A stretch of DNA of 64,000 bases, from contig NZ_JAIVEM010000091.1 in the NCBI RefSeq assembly GCF_020404765.1, forward strand, positions 636-64,635. Reading direction: 5' to 3'. The stretch comes from Paenibacillus sp. BJ-4 (GTDB lineage: Bacteria; Bacillota; Bacilli; Paenibacillales; Paenibacillaceae). Of this stretch, positions 52,867 to 62,092 are shown in pieces. How positions within the stretch are numbered: position 1 is the first letter of the stretch; every line of letters begins with the position of its first letter. The notes beneath the pieces were generated by a model that was given only the letters and a program-made list of their open reading frames with translations, was not told the DNA's origin and did no database searches. The position numbers and the translations under genes were made by a program.

Positions 52867-54196
52867 GATCGTTCTCTCCAACTTTCGGTACTGTAATATG
52901 AACACGCCAGAAGGTTAGAATGGACTTCATCATCCAACCCAGATTGGCTTTGACCTCTTTAAACAGCACATCTAATAGAAATACAGATATTGTGAAAGAC
53001 AAGATCGTCGCCACCAACGACCCCCGCACACCGAGCAGCGGGATCAGCGCGTAATTAAAAGCTACATTCGTGCCTGCGCCCACCAGCGAGGTCAGCAGCG
53101 TGTATTTGAACAAATTTTCATTGGTAATATACAAGCTTTTGGCAACACTGAAATTGGTAAAAAACAGACGAATCGCAAACAGGGACAGCAGTGAGCCTGC
53201 TTCGGTGAATTCCCTCCCGTAGAGCACAATCACCACCCATTGGGATAAAAAAAATAACGGGACCGAGGTCACGAGAAAACAGATAAACATCAGCCGATAC
53301 ACATTAGACAATGTCTGTCTGTATTCGTCGTTTCCTTTCAGCTTGGAACGGGTCACCACCGGTGCATAGGCCGTCGTAAGAACGACCGGAATAAAGCCCA
53401 GCACTTCGATAAGTCGGAGCGCAACAGAGTATTGTCCGACTGCCGCATTTCCTAACAGTTCACCGATAATGACCTGGTCAATCCGTGCCTGTACATATAC
53501 AGCTGAAGATGACAAAATAAGCGGCCAGCTATGACTCATGATCCGCCGGGCTATGGTCAGGCGGAACGTCCACATGTTCATACGCCGTCCTTCCTTGCGG
53601 AAGAAATACAGCAGCAGCAGGCTCCCCAGAAGGAACTCTCCATGAGCACACAGCGCCACCACCCAAATCGGAACACCGGTTAACAACAAAATGATTTTGG
53701 CGGTCGAGCTGAGGACAAAGGCTGTATTTTTGGCAATGACCGTGTATTTGGACAACATCTGCGCCCGGAACCAGTAGTCGATAATATCAAACAGCTGAAA
53801 CACCGAGGCCGTGGCCAGGATCAGATTGATCAACCGCACCGAGCTGTCCTCCGGTCTGAGCAGCGAAATAAAGGAATAGGACAGTACGATGGCTACCAGA
53901 GTGCCCAATAGCTTCAACAGAACCGCCGTACCCAGCAGCTCGTGCTCATCCTTGGGATCTTTAACGAGATCGCGTACCAATATGGAATCAAAACCAAGGG
54001 TCGTGAAAATCAGGAACATCCCAAAAAAGGATTCCGCATAATTCCATTTCCCAAGCTCCTCCGGTCCCAGCACTCTTGCCATGATGATACTGACCGCCAG
54101 CCCGAACACCATGCGAATCATTTTGTCACCGAACAACCAGGATGTATTCACCAGCAAACTTCTGCGCGGTTTGGCGCGGTTTTTGACTAATGTCAT
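52853..54196 (-). CDS. wzx: Wzx-type polysaccharide flippase
   Basis: A 447-residue MOP-superfamily protein with about twelve to fourteen membrane segments: LVNTSWLFGDKMIRMVFGLAVSIIMARVLGPEELGKWNYA is the Polysacc_synt N terminus. It moves lipid-linked EPS repeat units outward across the membrane. Its presence means the EPS is made by the Wzx/Wzy route. The gap 54197-54318 before gmd shows nothing. Confidence 0.92.
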   Translation of the reverse strand: MTLVKNRAKPRRSLLVNTSWLFGDKMIRMVFGLAVSIIMARVLGPEELGKWNYAESFFGMFLIFTTLGFDSILVRDLVKDPKDEHELLGTAVLLKLLGTLVAIVLSYSFISLLRPEDSSVRLINLILATASVFQLFDIIDYWFRAQMLSKYTVIAKNTAFVLSSTAKIILLLTGVPIWVVALCAHGEFLLGSLLLLYFFRKEGRRMNMWTFRLTIARRIMSHSWPLILSSSAVYVQARIDQVIIGELLGNAAVGQYSVALRLIEVLGFIPVVLTTAYAPVVTRSKLKGNDEYRQTLSNVYRLMFICFLVTSVPLFFLSQWVVIVLYGREFTEAGSLLSLFAIRLFFTNFSVAKSLYITNENLFKYTLLTSLVGAGTNVAFNYALIPLLGVRGSLVATILSFTISVFLLDVLFKEVKANLGWMMKSILTFWRVHITVPKVGENDHDTH

Positions 54197-54318
54197 AAGT
54201 TTTACTCCATCTTGAAAAATAACCTTGCGTACGGCTTTACAGCATGCCTACTTGTCGATGAGCTGCAATCATGTACAACGAAGAGACCTCCCGGCTACAC
54301 GGATGGCCCCTCCATGTC

Positions 54319-55329
<1,011 letters not shown>

Positions 55330-56268
55330 TTATTTTCCAACCAGATCTAGACCTTGAAATGCCTGATACACAGACTTTAATCCCGCTTCCAGTGAAATAC
55401 GCGCCGACCAGCCCAAACCGGAAATTCGAGACACATCTACCAACTTGCGTGGCGTTCCATCGGGAGCGGAGGTATTAAAGGTAATTTCACCCTCATAACC
55501 GACCACATCCTTCACCCGTTCAGCCAGCTCACGGATAGAAATATCCTCTCCCACGCCGATGTTTACAATTTCATTTCCTTCATAGTTGTTCATCAGGAAC
55601 AGGCAGGCATCCGCCAAATCATCAGAGTGAAGGAATTCCCGACGCGGCGTGCCGGAGCCCCATACTTCTACAGTTGGAGATTGATTCAGCTTGGCTTCAT
55701 GAAATTTGCGAATAAGCGCGGGCAGCACATGAGAGGTCTGGAGGTCAAAATTGTCGCCCGGACCGTATAAATTCGTCGGCATCACCGAAATAAAACGAGT
55801 TCCATACTGACGATTGTAGGATTGACACATTTTAATTCCGGCAATTTTAGCAATAGCATAAGCCTCGTTGGTAGGCTCAAGCTCACCGGTAAGCAGATAC
55901 TCCTCCCGCAAGGGCTGCGGAGCAAATTTGGGATAAATGCATGTGGAGCCGAGAAACAACAGCTTGCTTACATTGGCCCGGTATGCCGCATCAATCACAT
56001 TCGTTTGTATAAGCAGATTGTCACGGATAAAATCGGCCGGATATTCGTTGTTCGCCAAAATCCCGCCAACCTTGGCCGCTGCGAGAAATACATAATCCAC
56101 AGGCTCTGTTGCAAAAAAGTGGTCTACGGTCTCCTTGTTGCGTAAATCCAGCTCACGACTGGTGCGAGTAATGATGTGTTGATAACCTGCTCCCTGAAGC
56201 GCTCGGACAATAGCGGAACCCACCAGTCCGTTATGCCCTGCTACATATATATTGGAATGAAGATCCAT
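55330..56268 (-). CDS. fcl: GDP-L-fucose synthase
   Basis: A 312-residue epimerase/reductase: [18 protein letters not shown] (NADP loop), [39 protein letters not shown] (YxxxK), [13 protein letters not shown]. With Gmd it makes GDP-L-fucose, so the EPS should contain fucose. No mannose-1-phosphate guanylyltransferase is in the window, so GDP-mannose comes from elsewhere. Confidence 0.96.
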   Translation of the reverse strand: MDLHSNIYVAGHNGLVGSAIVRALQGAGYQHIITRTSRELDLRNKETVDHFFATEPVDYVFLAAAKVGGILANNEYPADFIRDNLLIQTNVIDAAYRANVSKLLFLGSTCIYPKFAPQPLREEYLLTGELEPTNEAYAIAKIAGIKMCQSYNRQYGTRFISVMPTNLYGPGDNFDLQTSHVLPALIRKFHEAKLNQSPTVEVWGSGTPRREFLHSDDLADACLFLMNNYEGNEIVNIGVGEDISIRELAERVKDVVGYEGEITFNTSAPDGTPRKLVDVSRISGLGWSARISLEAGLKSVYQAFQGLDLVGK

Positions 56269-56300
56269 ACTTATCCCCTACCCTTCTTCATTAAAAAACT

Positions 56301-56999
56301 TTAAAACGCATCCTTGGAGCCCAGCAGTACACGAAATGTTTTTAGCATGATGATCATATCCGTGCGTAAGCTGCGTCTGGATATGTACTCCAAATCCAGT
56401 TCTACCATCTCGTTAAAGCTCAGATGATTGCGACCGCTGACTTGCCATAGCCCGGTACAGCCCGGCGTAACCGTCAGACGCAGCTTATCCCTCACTGTAT
56501 AATCGTGGACTTCTCTTGGCAGCGGTGGTCTGGGGCCTACCAGACTCATCTGCCCGCGCAGCACATTGAACAACTGCGGCAGCTCGTCTATGCTCGTTCT
56601 ACGGAGAAACCGGCCCACACGGGTAATTCGGGGATCGTTCCGCATTTTGAACATTGCACCCTCGATTTCATTTTCCAGCAGTAGTGCAGACAATTTTTCC
56701 TCAGCATCCGATACCATGGAACGAAATTTGATCATGCGAAACGGACGCTCATTTTTACCAATACGAATTTGATAAAATAACGCGCTTCCTTTCGGGTCTT
56801 CTAGCTTAATCAGCAAAATGACAAGCAGGAATACCGGGCATAACACGATGATGCCGATGAAAGACAATATAATGTCCATGCTGCGCTTCACGAACGGGTA
56901 TAGGCCCAATCCCTGTCGCCGTTCAAGCCCATGAGCGACTGAATATACATCCACTGACGCGCCCAAAACTTCGGCCTCGTTCGAGCGGGAAGAAGACAC
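56301..56999 (-). CDS. undecaprenyl-phosphate sugar phosphotransferase (initiating transferase)
   Basis: A 232-residue bacterial sugar transferase: one N-terminal membrane re-entrant helix (SFIGIIVLCPVFLLVILLIKLEDPKGSALFYQIRIGKNERPF), MIKFRSMVSDAEEK, RRTSIDELPQLFNVLRGQMSLVGPRPPLP, TPGCTGLWQVSGRN. It transfers the first sugar-phosphate to undecaprenyl phosphate. It is the short form lacking the WbaP N-terminal membrane domain. GTG start behind GAGGTGAT. Confidence 0.94.
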   Translation of the reverse strand: MSSSRSNEAEVLGASVDVYSVAHGLERRQGLGLYPFVKRSMDIILSFIGIIVLCPVFLLVILLIKLEDPKGSALFYQIRIGKNERPFRMIKFRSMVSDAEEKLSALLLENEIEGAMFKMRNDPRITRVGRFLRRTSIDELPQLFNVLRGQMSLVGPRPPLPREVHDYTVRDKLRLTVTPGCTGLWQVSGRNHLSFNEMVELDLEYISRRSLRTDMIIMLKTFRVLLGSKDAF

Positions 57000-57086
57000 G
57001 TCTCATCACCTCGATCTCTTATTGATAAGTTTTATTTATACATTGTTAAAAGAATTTTATACTCTTCTCATTCTCCCTCTTTTTAG

Positions 57087-57773
57087 TTATGTCAGGTTGC
57101 GTTCCTCCATACCACGCTGCGTGCGGGGATTCGATCGTTTCACATTGTTGAGTACTACGCCCAAAATGCGCGCCTTGACTCTTTCTAAATTTGCCTTCGC
57201 CTTCTTAACGACATCCTTTTTGACCTTCCCTGCCTGCACTACCAAAATGACACCATCACACATGGCGCTAACAATGAGACCATCCGGAAAAGACAGTAAT
57301 GGTGGCGTATCCATCAGGATCACATCATAATGTTCTTTTAACTCAACCAGTAGAGCCTTCATTCTGCGGGAACTGAGCATCTCGGAAGGATTAGGCGGGT
57401 TCGGTCCGGCCGTAATTGTATATAGTTGGTCAATCCCGGTTTCCTGAACTACATCCTGCCACGCCTGTTGATTGGCAAGCACCCGTGTCAGCCCCGTATG
57501 ATTGCGCAAGCCAAACATATGATGCAAGGAGGAGCGACGCAAATCCATATCCATAACCAGCACCTTTTTTCCCTCTTGCGCATAGGTTACAGCCAAATTG
57601 CTAATCGTGACCGTCCTCCCTTCACCTGCCTGGGCAGACGCCACCATCATAACCTCAATCGGCTCATCTATAGAGGAAAACTGGATGTTTGTGCGAAGCA
57701 TACGATACTCCTCCGAAACGGAAGACTGGGCATGCAGGGATGTGACCAGCTGATTATTGATTAATCGCGGCAT
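57087..57773 (-). CDS. CpsD/CapB-like tyrosine autokinase with altered Walker A
   Basis: A 228-residue BY-kinase homologue: SEEYRMLRTNIQFSS, Walker A at ASAQAGEGRTVTISNLA, Walker A' VLVMDMDLRRSSLH and Walker B VILMDTPPLLSFPDGL. The invariant Walker A Lys is Arg here (codon AGG), and the C terminus (NPRTQRGMEERNLT) has no tyrosine cluster. It may therefore bind ATP poorly or act as a regulator rather than an autokinase. It normally partners the transmembrane modulator encoded just upstream, which overlaps it by about 20 bases. Confidence 0.88.
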   Translation of the reverse strand: MPRLINNQLVTSLHAQSSVSEEYRMLRTNIQFSSIDEPIEVMMVASAQAGEGRTVTISNLAVTYAQEGKKVLVMDMDLRRSSLHHMFGLRNHTGLTRVLANQQAWQDVVQETGIDQLYTITAGPNPPNPSEMLSSRRMKALLVELKEHYDVILMDTPPLLSFPDGLIVSAMCDGVILVVQAGKVKKDVVKKAKANLERVKARILGVVLNNVKRSNPRTQRGMEERNLT

Positions 57774-58503
57774 ATTGTCCTTCACCTACCTGTTTTGGAG
57801 TTGTAGTGGAGCTGTCAGAGCGTTTATCTTCTTTTTTCATTTTCGTAATCAGAGACAGGGTAGGCAGACCGAGTTCTTTTTCAATATCCTCTTCATTCTT
57901 AAAGGTGTCATCCAATACCTCCAGCAAAAACGCCAAGCCTATACCCAGCAACAAGGAGGTGGCAAAGGCAATAAACATCTGTACAGCGGGATTACTGTTC
58001 ACGGGAATTGCCGGGTCAGTCAAGCTGGCTTCACTTAGAATTGTGACATTGTCCATTTTCATGATAGAGGGAATTTGTCGTTTGAATACTTTGGCTACCG
58101 CATTGACGGTTTTCACAGCCTTCGTATACGATAAGTCGCGGACTGTCACATCCATGACCTGTGAATCACCGGCGGTGTTCACTCTTAATTTTTGCGCCAG
58201 AACTGACGGAGTAACCTTAAGATCGGGGAAGCTGGCGACCACTTGATCCATAATCGCCGAGGAGATCATAATTTGCTTATAGGAGTTCGTTAAGGCTATA
58301 TTCGTTTGTACGACGCTGTAATCGACGACACCTGCCCGATCCGGCCGCGGCGTCTGGTTGATAATGAGCTTTGCGGTCGCTTCATAAACCTGAGGGGTAA
58401 AATATACATTTTTTATGCCCATTACAGCACACACCAGCAGCACGATACCACCAATTAACCACATTCTTTTTCGGATCACACGGATATACTCTTTCAACTG
58501 CAC
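57754..58503 (-). CDS. Wzz/CapA-type chain-length regulator and kinase modulator
   Basis: A 249-residue protein with two membrane segments. One is at about 18-38 (MWLIGGIVLLVCAVMGI), the other at about 178-200 (MFIAFATSLLLGIGLAFLLEVLDDTFKNEEDIEKELGLPTLSLI), with the PNPA-like block (VNSNPAVQ) before the second. This is the first gene of the EPS operon. The start is the GTG at 58503 behind GGGGAGG (9-base spacing); the frame reaches 58629 but without a site. The leader from the promoter at 58759 is about 250 bases. Confidence 0.9.
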   Translation of the reverse strand: MQLKEYIRVIRKRMWLIGGIVLLVCAVMGIKNVYFTPQVYEATAKLIINQTPRPDRAGVVDYSVVQTNIALTNSYKQIMISSAIMDQVVASFPDLKVTPSVLAQKLRVNTAGDSQVMDVTVRDLSYTKAVKTVNAVAKVFKRQIPSIMKMDNVTILSEASLTDPAIPVNSNPAVQMFIAFATSLLLGIGLAFLLEVLDDTFKNEEDIEKELGLPTLSLITKMKKEDKRSDSSTTTPKQVGEGQYAAINQ

Positions 58504-58723
58504 AAGACCAGACCTCCCCTGATTGACTTGTTTTCGATGTGATAACGCTTGTACTGATCCTCTGCATACCGGGGAAAAGAACGGTGCATGAGCCTCTAAT
58601 CTATAGTAAAATGTTATATAATAGCGCACAGAAGGTCTAGCCAGCGAATAAGCACAACTGCTTAATTGTCGGTGGCCTGTTAAGGTATATAAACCATGAT
58701 TTACGTTAAAAATACGAAATATA

Positions 58724-58738
58724 GATACATTATGTAAC
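58724..58738. promoter_or_regulatory. second operator-like inverted repeat in the xre-EPS intergenic region
   Basis: GATACAT-T-ATGTAAC differs by one base from a perfect palindrome and shares both half-sites with the lasso operator at 36130-36144. It lies just past the expected EPS start point. Confidence 0.65.
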
Positions 58739-58758
58739 TTTTGTAACTTATATAACTT

Positions 58759-58787
58759 AATTTATGATACAAATCGTATCTTGTCAA
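58759..58787 (-). promoter_or_regulatory. EPS operon promoter with embedded operator
   Basis: Minus strand: TTGACA (58782-58787), 17-base spacer, TAAATT (58759-58764). The spacer holds the inverted repeat GATAC-AAATC-GTATC (58766-58780). From -35 to -10 it matches the lasso promoter except for four bases in the repeat centre. On the plus strand the repeat overlaps a plausible xre promoter (TTGTAA at 58741-58746, 16 bases, TATGAT at 58763-58768), so autoregulation is likely. Confidence 0.78.
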
Positions 58788-58834
58788 GCGTAAAATTGCA
58801 TCTTTCTTAACCTTGGATTCAGGAGGAAAAACAG

Positions 58835-59203
58835 ATGAATTATGGAACCCGCATCGCTGAATTACGAGAACATAAGGGATTAAAACAAGAGGAACTAGCA
58901 CAATCCCTCGGAATTACGCGGGCGGCTCTTTCTCACTATGAAAAAAATAGACGCAAACCAGACTTTGAGATCCTGAACAAGCTTGCCGATATTTTCGGGG
59001 TAACCATTGATTACTTGGTAGGACGCACAAGCCAGCCTACAGCGATATTGGATTCAGATGTGAGAGAGTTTGTGGATCAGCTGGAACTGTCCGATGAGGA
59101 TATTCTGCGACGTTTCAACCTGACAATTGACGGACGGACCTTGTCTGAGGAAGAAGCTAAGCGCTTTATCGCGTTTGTGCGTATGGAACGAATGATGGAA
59201 TAA
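58835..59203 (+). CDS. XRE-family repressor divergent from the EPS operon
   Basis: A 122-residue protein. The N-terminal HTH (residues 6-60) reads RIAELREHKGLKQEELAQSL then GITRAALSHYEKNRRKPDFE, with recognition helix TRAALSHYE. The C-terminal ~55 residues (LDSDVREFVDQLELSDEDIL, then LSEEEAKRFIAFVRMERM) are a helical oligomerisation-type tail as in phage-like and SinR-like regulators. The ATG at 58835 follows AGGAGG by 8 bases. Its promoter region contains two GATAC-type inverted repeats also present before the lasso operon, so it is the obvious candidate to bind them. Confidence 0.88.
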   Translation: MNYGTRIAELREHKGLKQEELAQSLGITRAALSHYEKNRRKPDFEILNKLADIFGVTIDYLVGRTSQPTAILDSDVREFVDQLELSDEDILRRFNLTIDGRTLSEEEAKRFIAFVRMERMME

Positions 59204-59245
59204 GAATGGCTGCCGCCACTTCATGTCTTTTCAATAGTGCTTGCA

Positions 59246-59279
59246 GCCGGAAGGAATTTACACGCGCTTGTCCTTCCGG
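59246..59279. other. 10-bp hairpin after xre
   Basis: GCCGGAAGGA / TCCTTCCGGC with a 14-base loop, 42 bases past the xre stop. There is only a weak T-rich tail on the plus strand, so it may end xre transcription inefficiently. Confidence 0.5.
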
Positions 59280-59440
59280 CACTTGATTTTATCTGGGTCG
59301 CTCTCTAGACATTCTGGCATCGTGATGCCGCATTGGAGCAAGATGTCACGGATGTCTAGGTGGATGATTGGTTTATCTGCTCTCCGTGCGTTGTTTCGAA
59401 GAAGAGGGCTGTTCCCCCTTGATTCTGTCTCCTTGTTCAT
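59258..59440 (-). CDS. possible 60-residue protein
   Basis: The minus-strand frame MNKETESRGNSPLLRNNARR then ADKPIIHLDIRDILLQCGIT then MPECLESDPDKIKCRKDKRV has a protein-like composition, but only a weak GTGAGG 11 bases upstream. Its stop lies inside the hairpin at 59246-59279. I do not recognise it; it may be real or chance. Confidence 0.35.
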   Translation of the reverse strand: MNKETESRGNSPLLRNNARRADKPIIHLDIRDILLQCGITMPECLESDPDKIKCRKDKRV

Positions 59441-59642
59441 TCAGCACTAACCTCACTTTATTATTCTTGGTCAATGGAAAAAGAATTCCCTACAAACCAT
59501 GTATGTATAGCCATGAACAAACCTATTATATATGAATACATACCTGTAATGTTGTCGTCTTATGGCGAGAATGTTAAAGGATTTTCGTGTTTTTTTCTCC
59601 ATTATACGTAATGTATTGCCAATTCAGTACGATTTACGAATA
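59441..59642. other. AT-rich intergenic stretch
   Basis: I see no gene or recognisable RNA here. Confidence 0.4.
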
Positions 59643-59688
59643 AAAAAAGAACCTGTCAGGTCCTATTTTTCCTGATAGGTTCTTTTTT
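59643..59688. terminator. strong bidirectional terminator
   Basis: AAAAAAGAACCTGTCAGG / CCTGATAGGTTCTTTTTT, an 18-bp stem with one mismatch and 10-base loop, T-runs on both sides. It ends the two-gene hydrolase operon (minus strand). Confidence 0.9.
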
Positions 59689-59749
59689 GTTTTTTTGCGA
59701 CGTCAAAACAGATATTCCTCAGTCAAGGTCCTATACTGCCTGGGGGTGA

Positions 59750-62044
59750 TTAAGCGACCTCGGCAGCCCTGGAAACCTGGGTGCCTCCAGTCGCTCGGAC
59801 TTTGTATGCGTAGTGGCTACCGACTTTCACCGTACGATCTGTATAGGTGCTTCCCGCTACTTGCGAGGCAATTACCTGATACGCCCCGTCTGTCCCATCC
59901 GCACGCAGTACATCATAGGAGGATACGCCTTCTGCCTGAAGCCAGTCAATCTTTACTGCCCCATCCTGAACAGGGACGGCTTCTACCCCTGTTGGGGCTG
60001 AAGCTGTAGACTGATCTGTACTCTTTAATTTCAAAATATATTGTACCGATTCACCAGGACCCAGCTTTTCTTCAAAATCAAGGGCAGGTGAAGCCTTGAG
60101 TCCTGATATGGAACGCTGTGCCTGGCTGTAGGTAGCCCCGGCTCCAAAACGTTCACCGGTGTACACACCAGCTTTCGGCATCGTTACTCGTACACGAATG
60201 GTCTGTGCTGAATCTTCAAAATTCACCAGATTCACCAGCAATTTGTCCGAGGTGGCACCGCTGCCTGCCAGCGGTTTAAGCTTGGACGTGTCCACTGCAC
60301 GAACATAGACCATCTTATCCTTGGTATCCTCTGGATTCAGCACCGTATAAGTCAGCGGCTTACCATGGGTAGCATACGCCAGACTCAAGCGTCTCATGAT
60401 CTTTACACGACTATCCTGTCCTTGCCCAAACGGGTAGATTTCGGTGCTAGCCGGGTTGTGGTTTTGCAGATCAAAGCCGGTTTTAAAGAGCGTATAATCC
60501 TTATAAAACGCAGCATGCTGGATAAACATATCAACAAATCCGATTTGCGAACGCATAATCCGGTCAAAAGCGGCTGCTTGCGGCTGACTAGCCCCGTAAT
60601 CCGGGTTGTCCCGATGCGTATCGTTCGTACCGAACTCCGTGTTCAGCATCTTCTTGGCCAGCCCGTTGCTCGAACCGCCAAAGGTTTTCAGATTTTGAAC
60701 GAAGCTGCCTCCACCCTCTTCGTTATAGGATTCGCCATAGGCATGTCCGTTGGTCAGGTCGGTGACGTCTTCCAGTTGCTTACGCTGAGCCGGATCTCGT
60801 TCCCATCCATCCGGGTCACCGCATTTAAGCGTACCTCCGGCTTGATTTTTGCACGCCTTTGTGGAATACGTAGGCCAATAGGCCCATCCCGGCGCTACGG
60901 TTTTGAGATGCGGTGCCAATTGCTTGCCTTCCGTATTCAACCACTGAGCCACAGCCAGATTGACTGCCTTCGAGCGATTAAACAATCCGGGTTCGTTATC
61001 TACTTCATAATATTGAAGGTATGAACCATATTTTTTTACATAATCGCGCAATTTTTGCTTGGCCGTCTCCGGCAGAGAACCATCCTTTTGCAGCTTGATA
61101 TCGCCTGTATATAAGTACAAAGCGGACGATTGCATATTATACTGCTTCAGCGTTTGATAGTAATCATCCACGTCTGTACATGCCTTGCCCACATTACTGG
61201 CACAGGTGACCCTCATGACATTGCCGCTATAAGCAATTCCCAGCCATTTAAGAACGTATGGTAAATGCTTAACCGCACCCTGATCATAATAGAACTCTTT
61301 GTTGTTCACATTTGTTCCGGTCAGTATATATTTACCGTGTATCGGCTCGGTAGCAGGTGAAGCTAACGTCTCCAAGCTCAAGTCATCCCAAGTCCACCAC
61401 ACATTTTTATCTTCTGCAGAGGAGCAGTATAGGCAGCGCGCTGTCTTTAGCTTGAGTACGTTAACACCGCTTTGCAATTGCTCTTTGGGGATATACAGTT
61501 CGTAGTTGCTTTTGTAATTATATGCACTGCCCGTACCGGAAACCCCGGCGATTTGAATGATACCGGACAGCTGATAATTTGAAAATACAGCCATTTGTGG
61601 AACAGCTTTGCCCGCATCCAAAATCCGTACACGGAATATCACCCCATTGGGAGGAACTTGATCCAGCTTATACTGGAGCGACAGTTCAGGATTCGTGGAC
61701 GCATTCAAGCCGGGAGGAATATCTCCACTGCTGAGCAATACTGGGGCCGTTGTATTCTCTGCTATGGACGTTGCAGACGATACCCCTTTAGCCGACGACT
61801 CGGTAGAAGCAGAGGCTGTAGGAATGTTGATATTGTCTCTACCAACCACTCCTCTAAATTCCGCTGAAGAATCATCCCTCTGTCCCAGCTTCCATACTGG
61901 ACTGGCTGCCGCTACTTTATCCGTCGGCAGTTCTACGCTCCTTGAAGGCGTGTAAATCAACCAAGCGATCAGCGCTATAGCTACGACCCCCAGCAGCCCG
62001 GATAATACTGGCGTATACCTGTGGGTCAACCATTTTTTCATCAT
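59750..62044 (-). CDS. membrane-anchored clan GH-A-like glycoside hydrolase with C-terminal fibronectin III domain
   Basis: A 764-residue protein. An N-terminal signal-anchor helix (~13-33, VLSGLLGVVAIALIAWLIYT) is followed by a Ser/Thr-rich linker and a beta-sandwich (~95-230). A TIM-barrel-like region then has YYEVDNEPGLFN (NEP acid/base signature) and KKMLNTEFGTNDTH (probable nucleophile Glu). A C-terminal beta domain and a fibronectin type III module (~665-764, PTGVEAVPVQDGAVKIDW) complete it. The family within clan GH-A is not certain. It follows the GH26 gene by 48 bases, so both share the riboswitch-controlled transcript; the likely target is a cell-surface or matrix polysaccharide. 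Start ATG at 62044; a GTG at 62053 is an alternative. Confidence 0.75.
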   Translation of the reverse strand: MMKKWLTHRYTPVLSGLLGVVAIALIAWLIYTPSRSVELPTDKVAAASPVWKLGQRDDSSAEFRGVVGRDNINIPTASASTESSAKGVSSATSIAENTTAPVLLSSGDIPPGLNASTNPELSLQYKLDQVPPNGVIFRVRILDAGKAVPQMAVFSNYQLSGIIQIAGVSGTGSAYNYKSNYELYIPKEQLQSGVNVLKLKTARCLYCSSAEDKNVWWTWDDLSLETLASPATEPIHGKYILTGTNVNNKEFYYDQGAVKHLPYVLKWLGIAYSGNVMRVTCASNVGKACTDVDDYYQTLKQYNMQSSALYLYTGDIKLQKDGSLPETAKQKLRDYVKKYGSYLQYYEVDNEPGLFNRSKAVNLAVAQWLNTEGKQLAPHLKTVAPGWAYWPTYSTKACKNQAGGTLKCGDPDGWERDPAQRKQLEDVTDLTNGHAYGESYNEEGGGSFVQNLKTFGGSSNGLAKKMLNTEFGTNDTHRDNPDYGASQPQAAAFDRIMRSQIGFVDMFIQHAAFYKDYTLFKTGFDLQNHNPASTEIYPFGQGQDSRVKIMRRLSLAYATHGKPLTYTVLNPEDTKDKMVYVRAVDTSKLKPLAGSGATSDKLLVNLVNFEDSAQTIRVRVTMPKAGVYTGERFGAGATYSQAQRSISGLKASPALDFEEKLGPGESVQYILKLKSTDQSTASAPTGVEAVPVQDGAVKIDWLQAEGVSSYDVLRADGTDGAYQVIASQVAGSTYTDRTVKVGSHYAYKVRATGGTQVSRAAEVA

Positions 62045-62092
62045 ATGATCCACCCTCTCTCCTCAAAATTTTTGACCGGGAAAGAGAATCTA

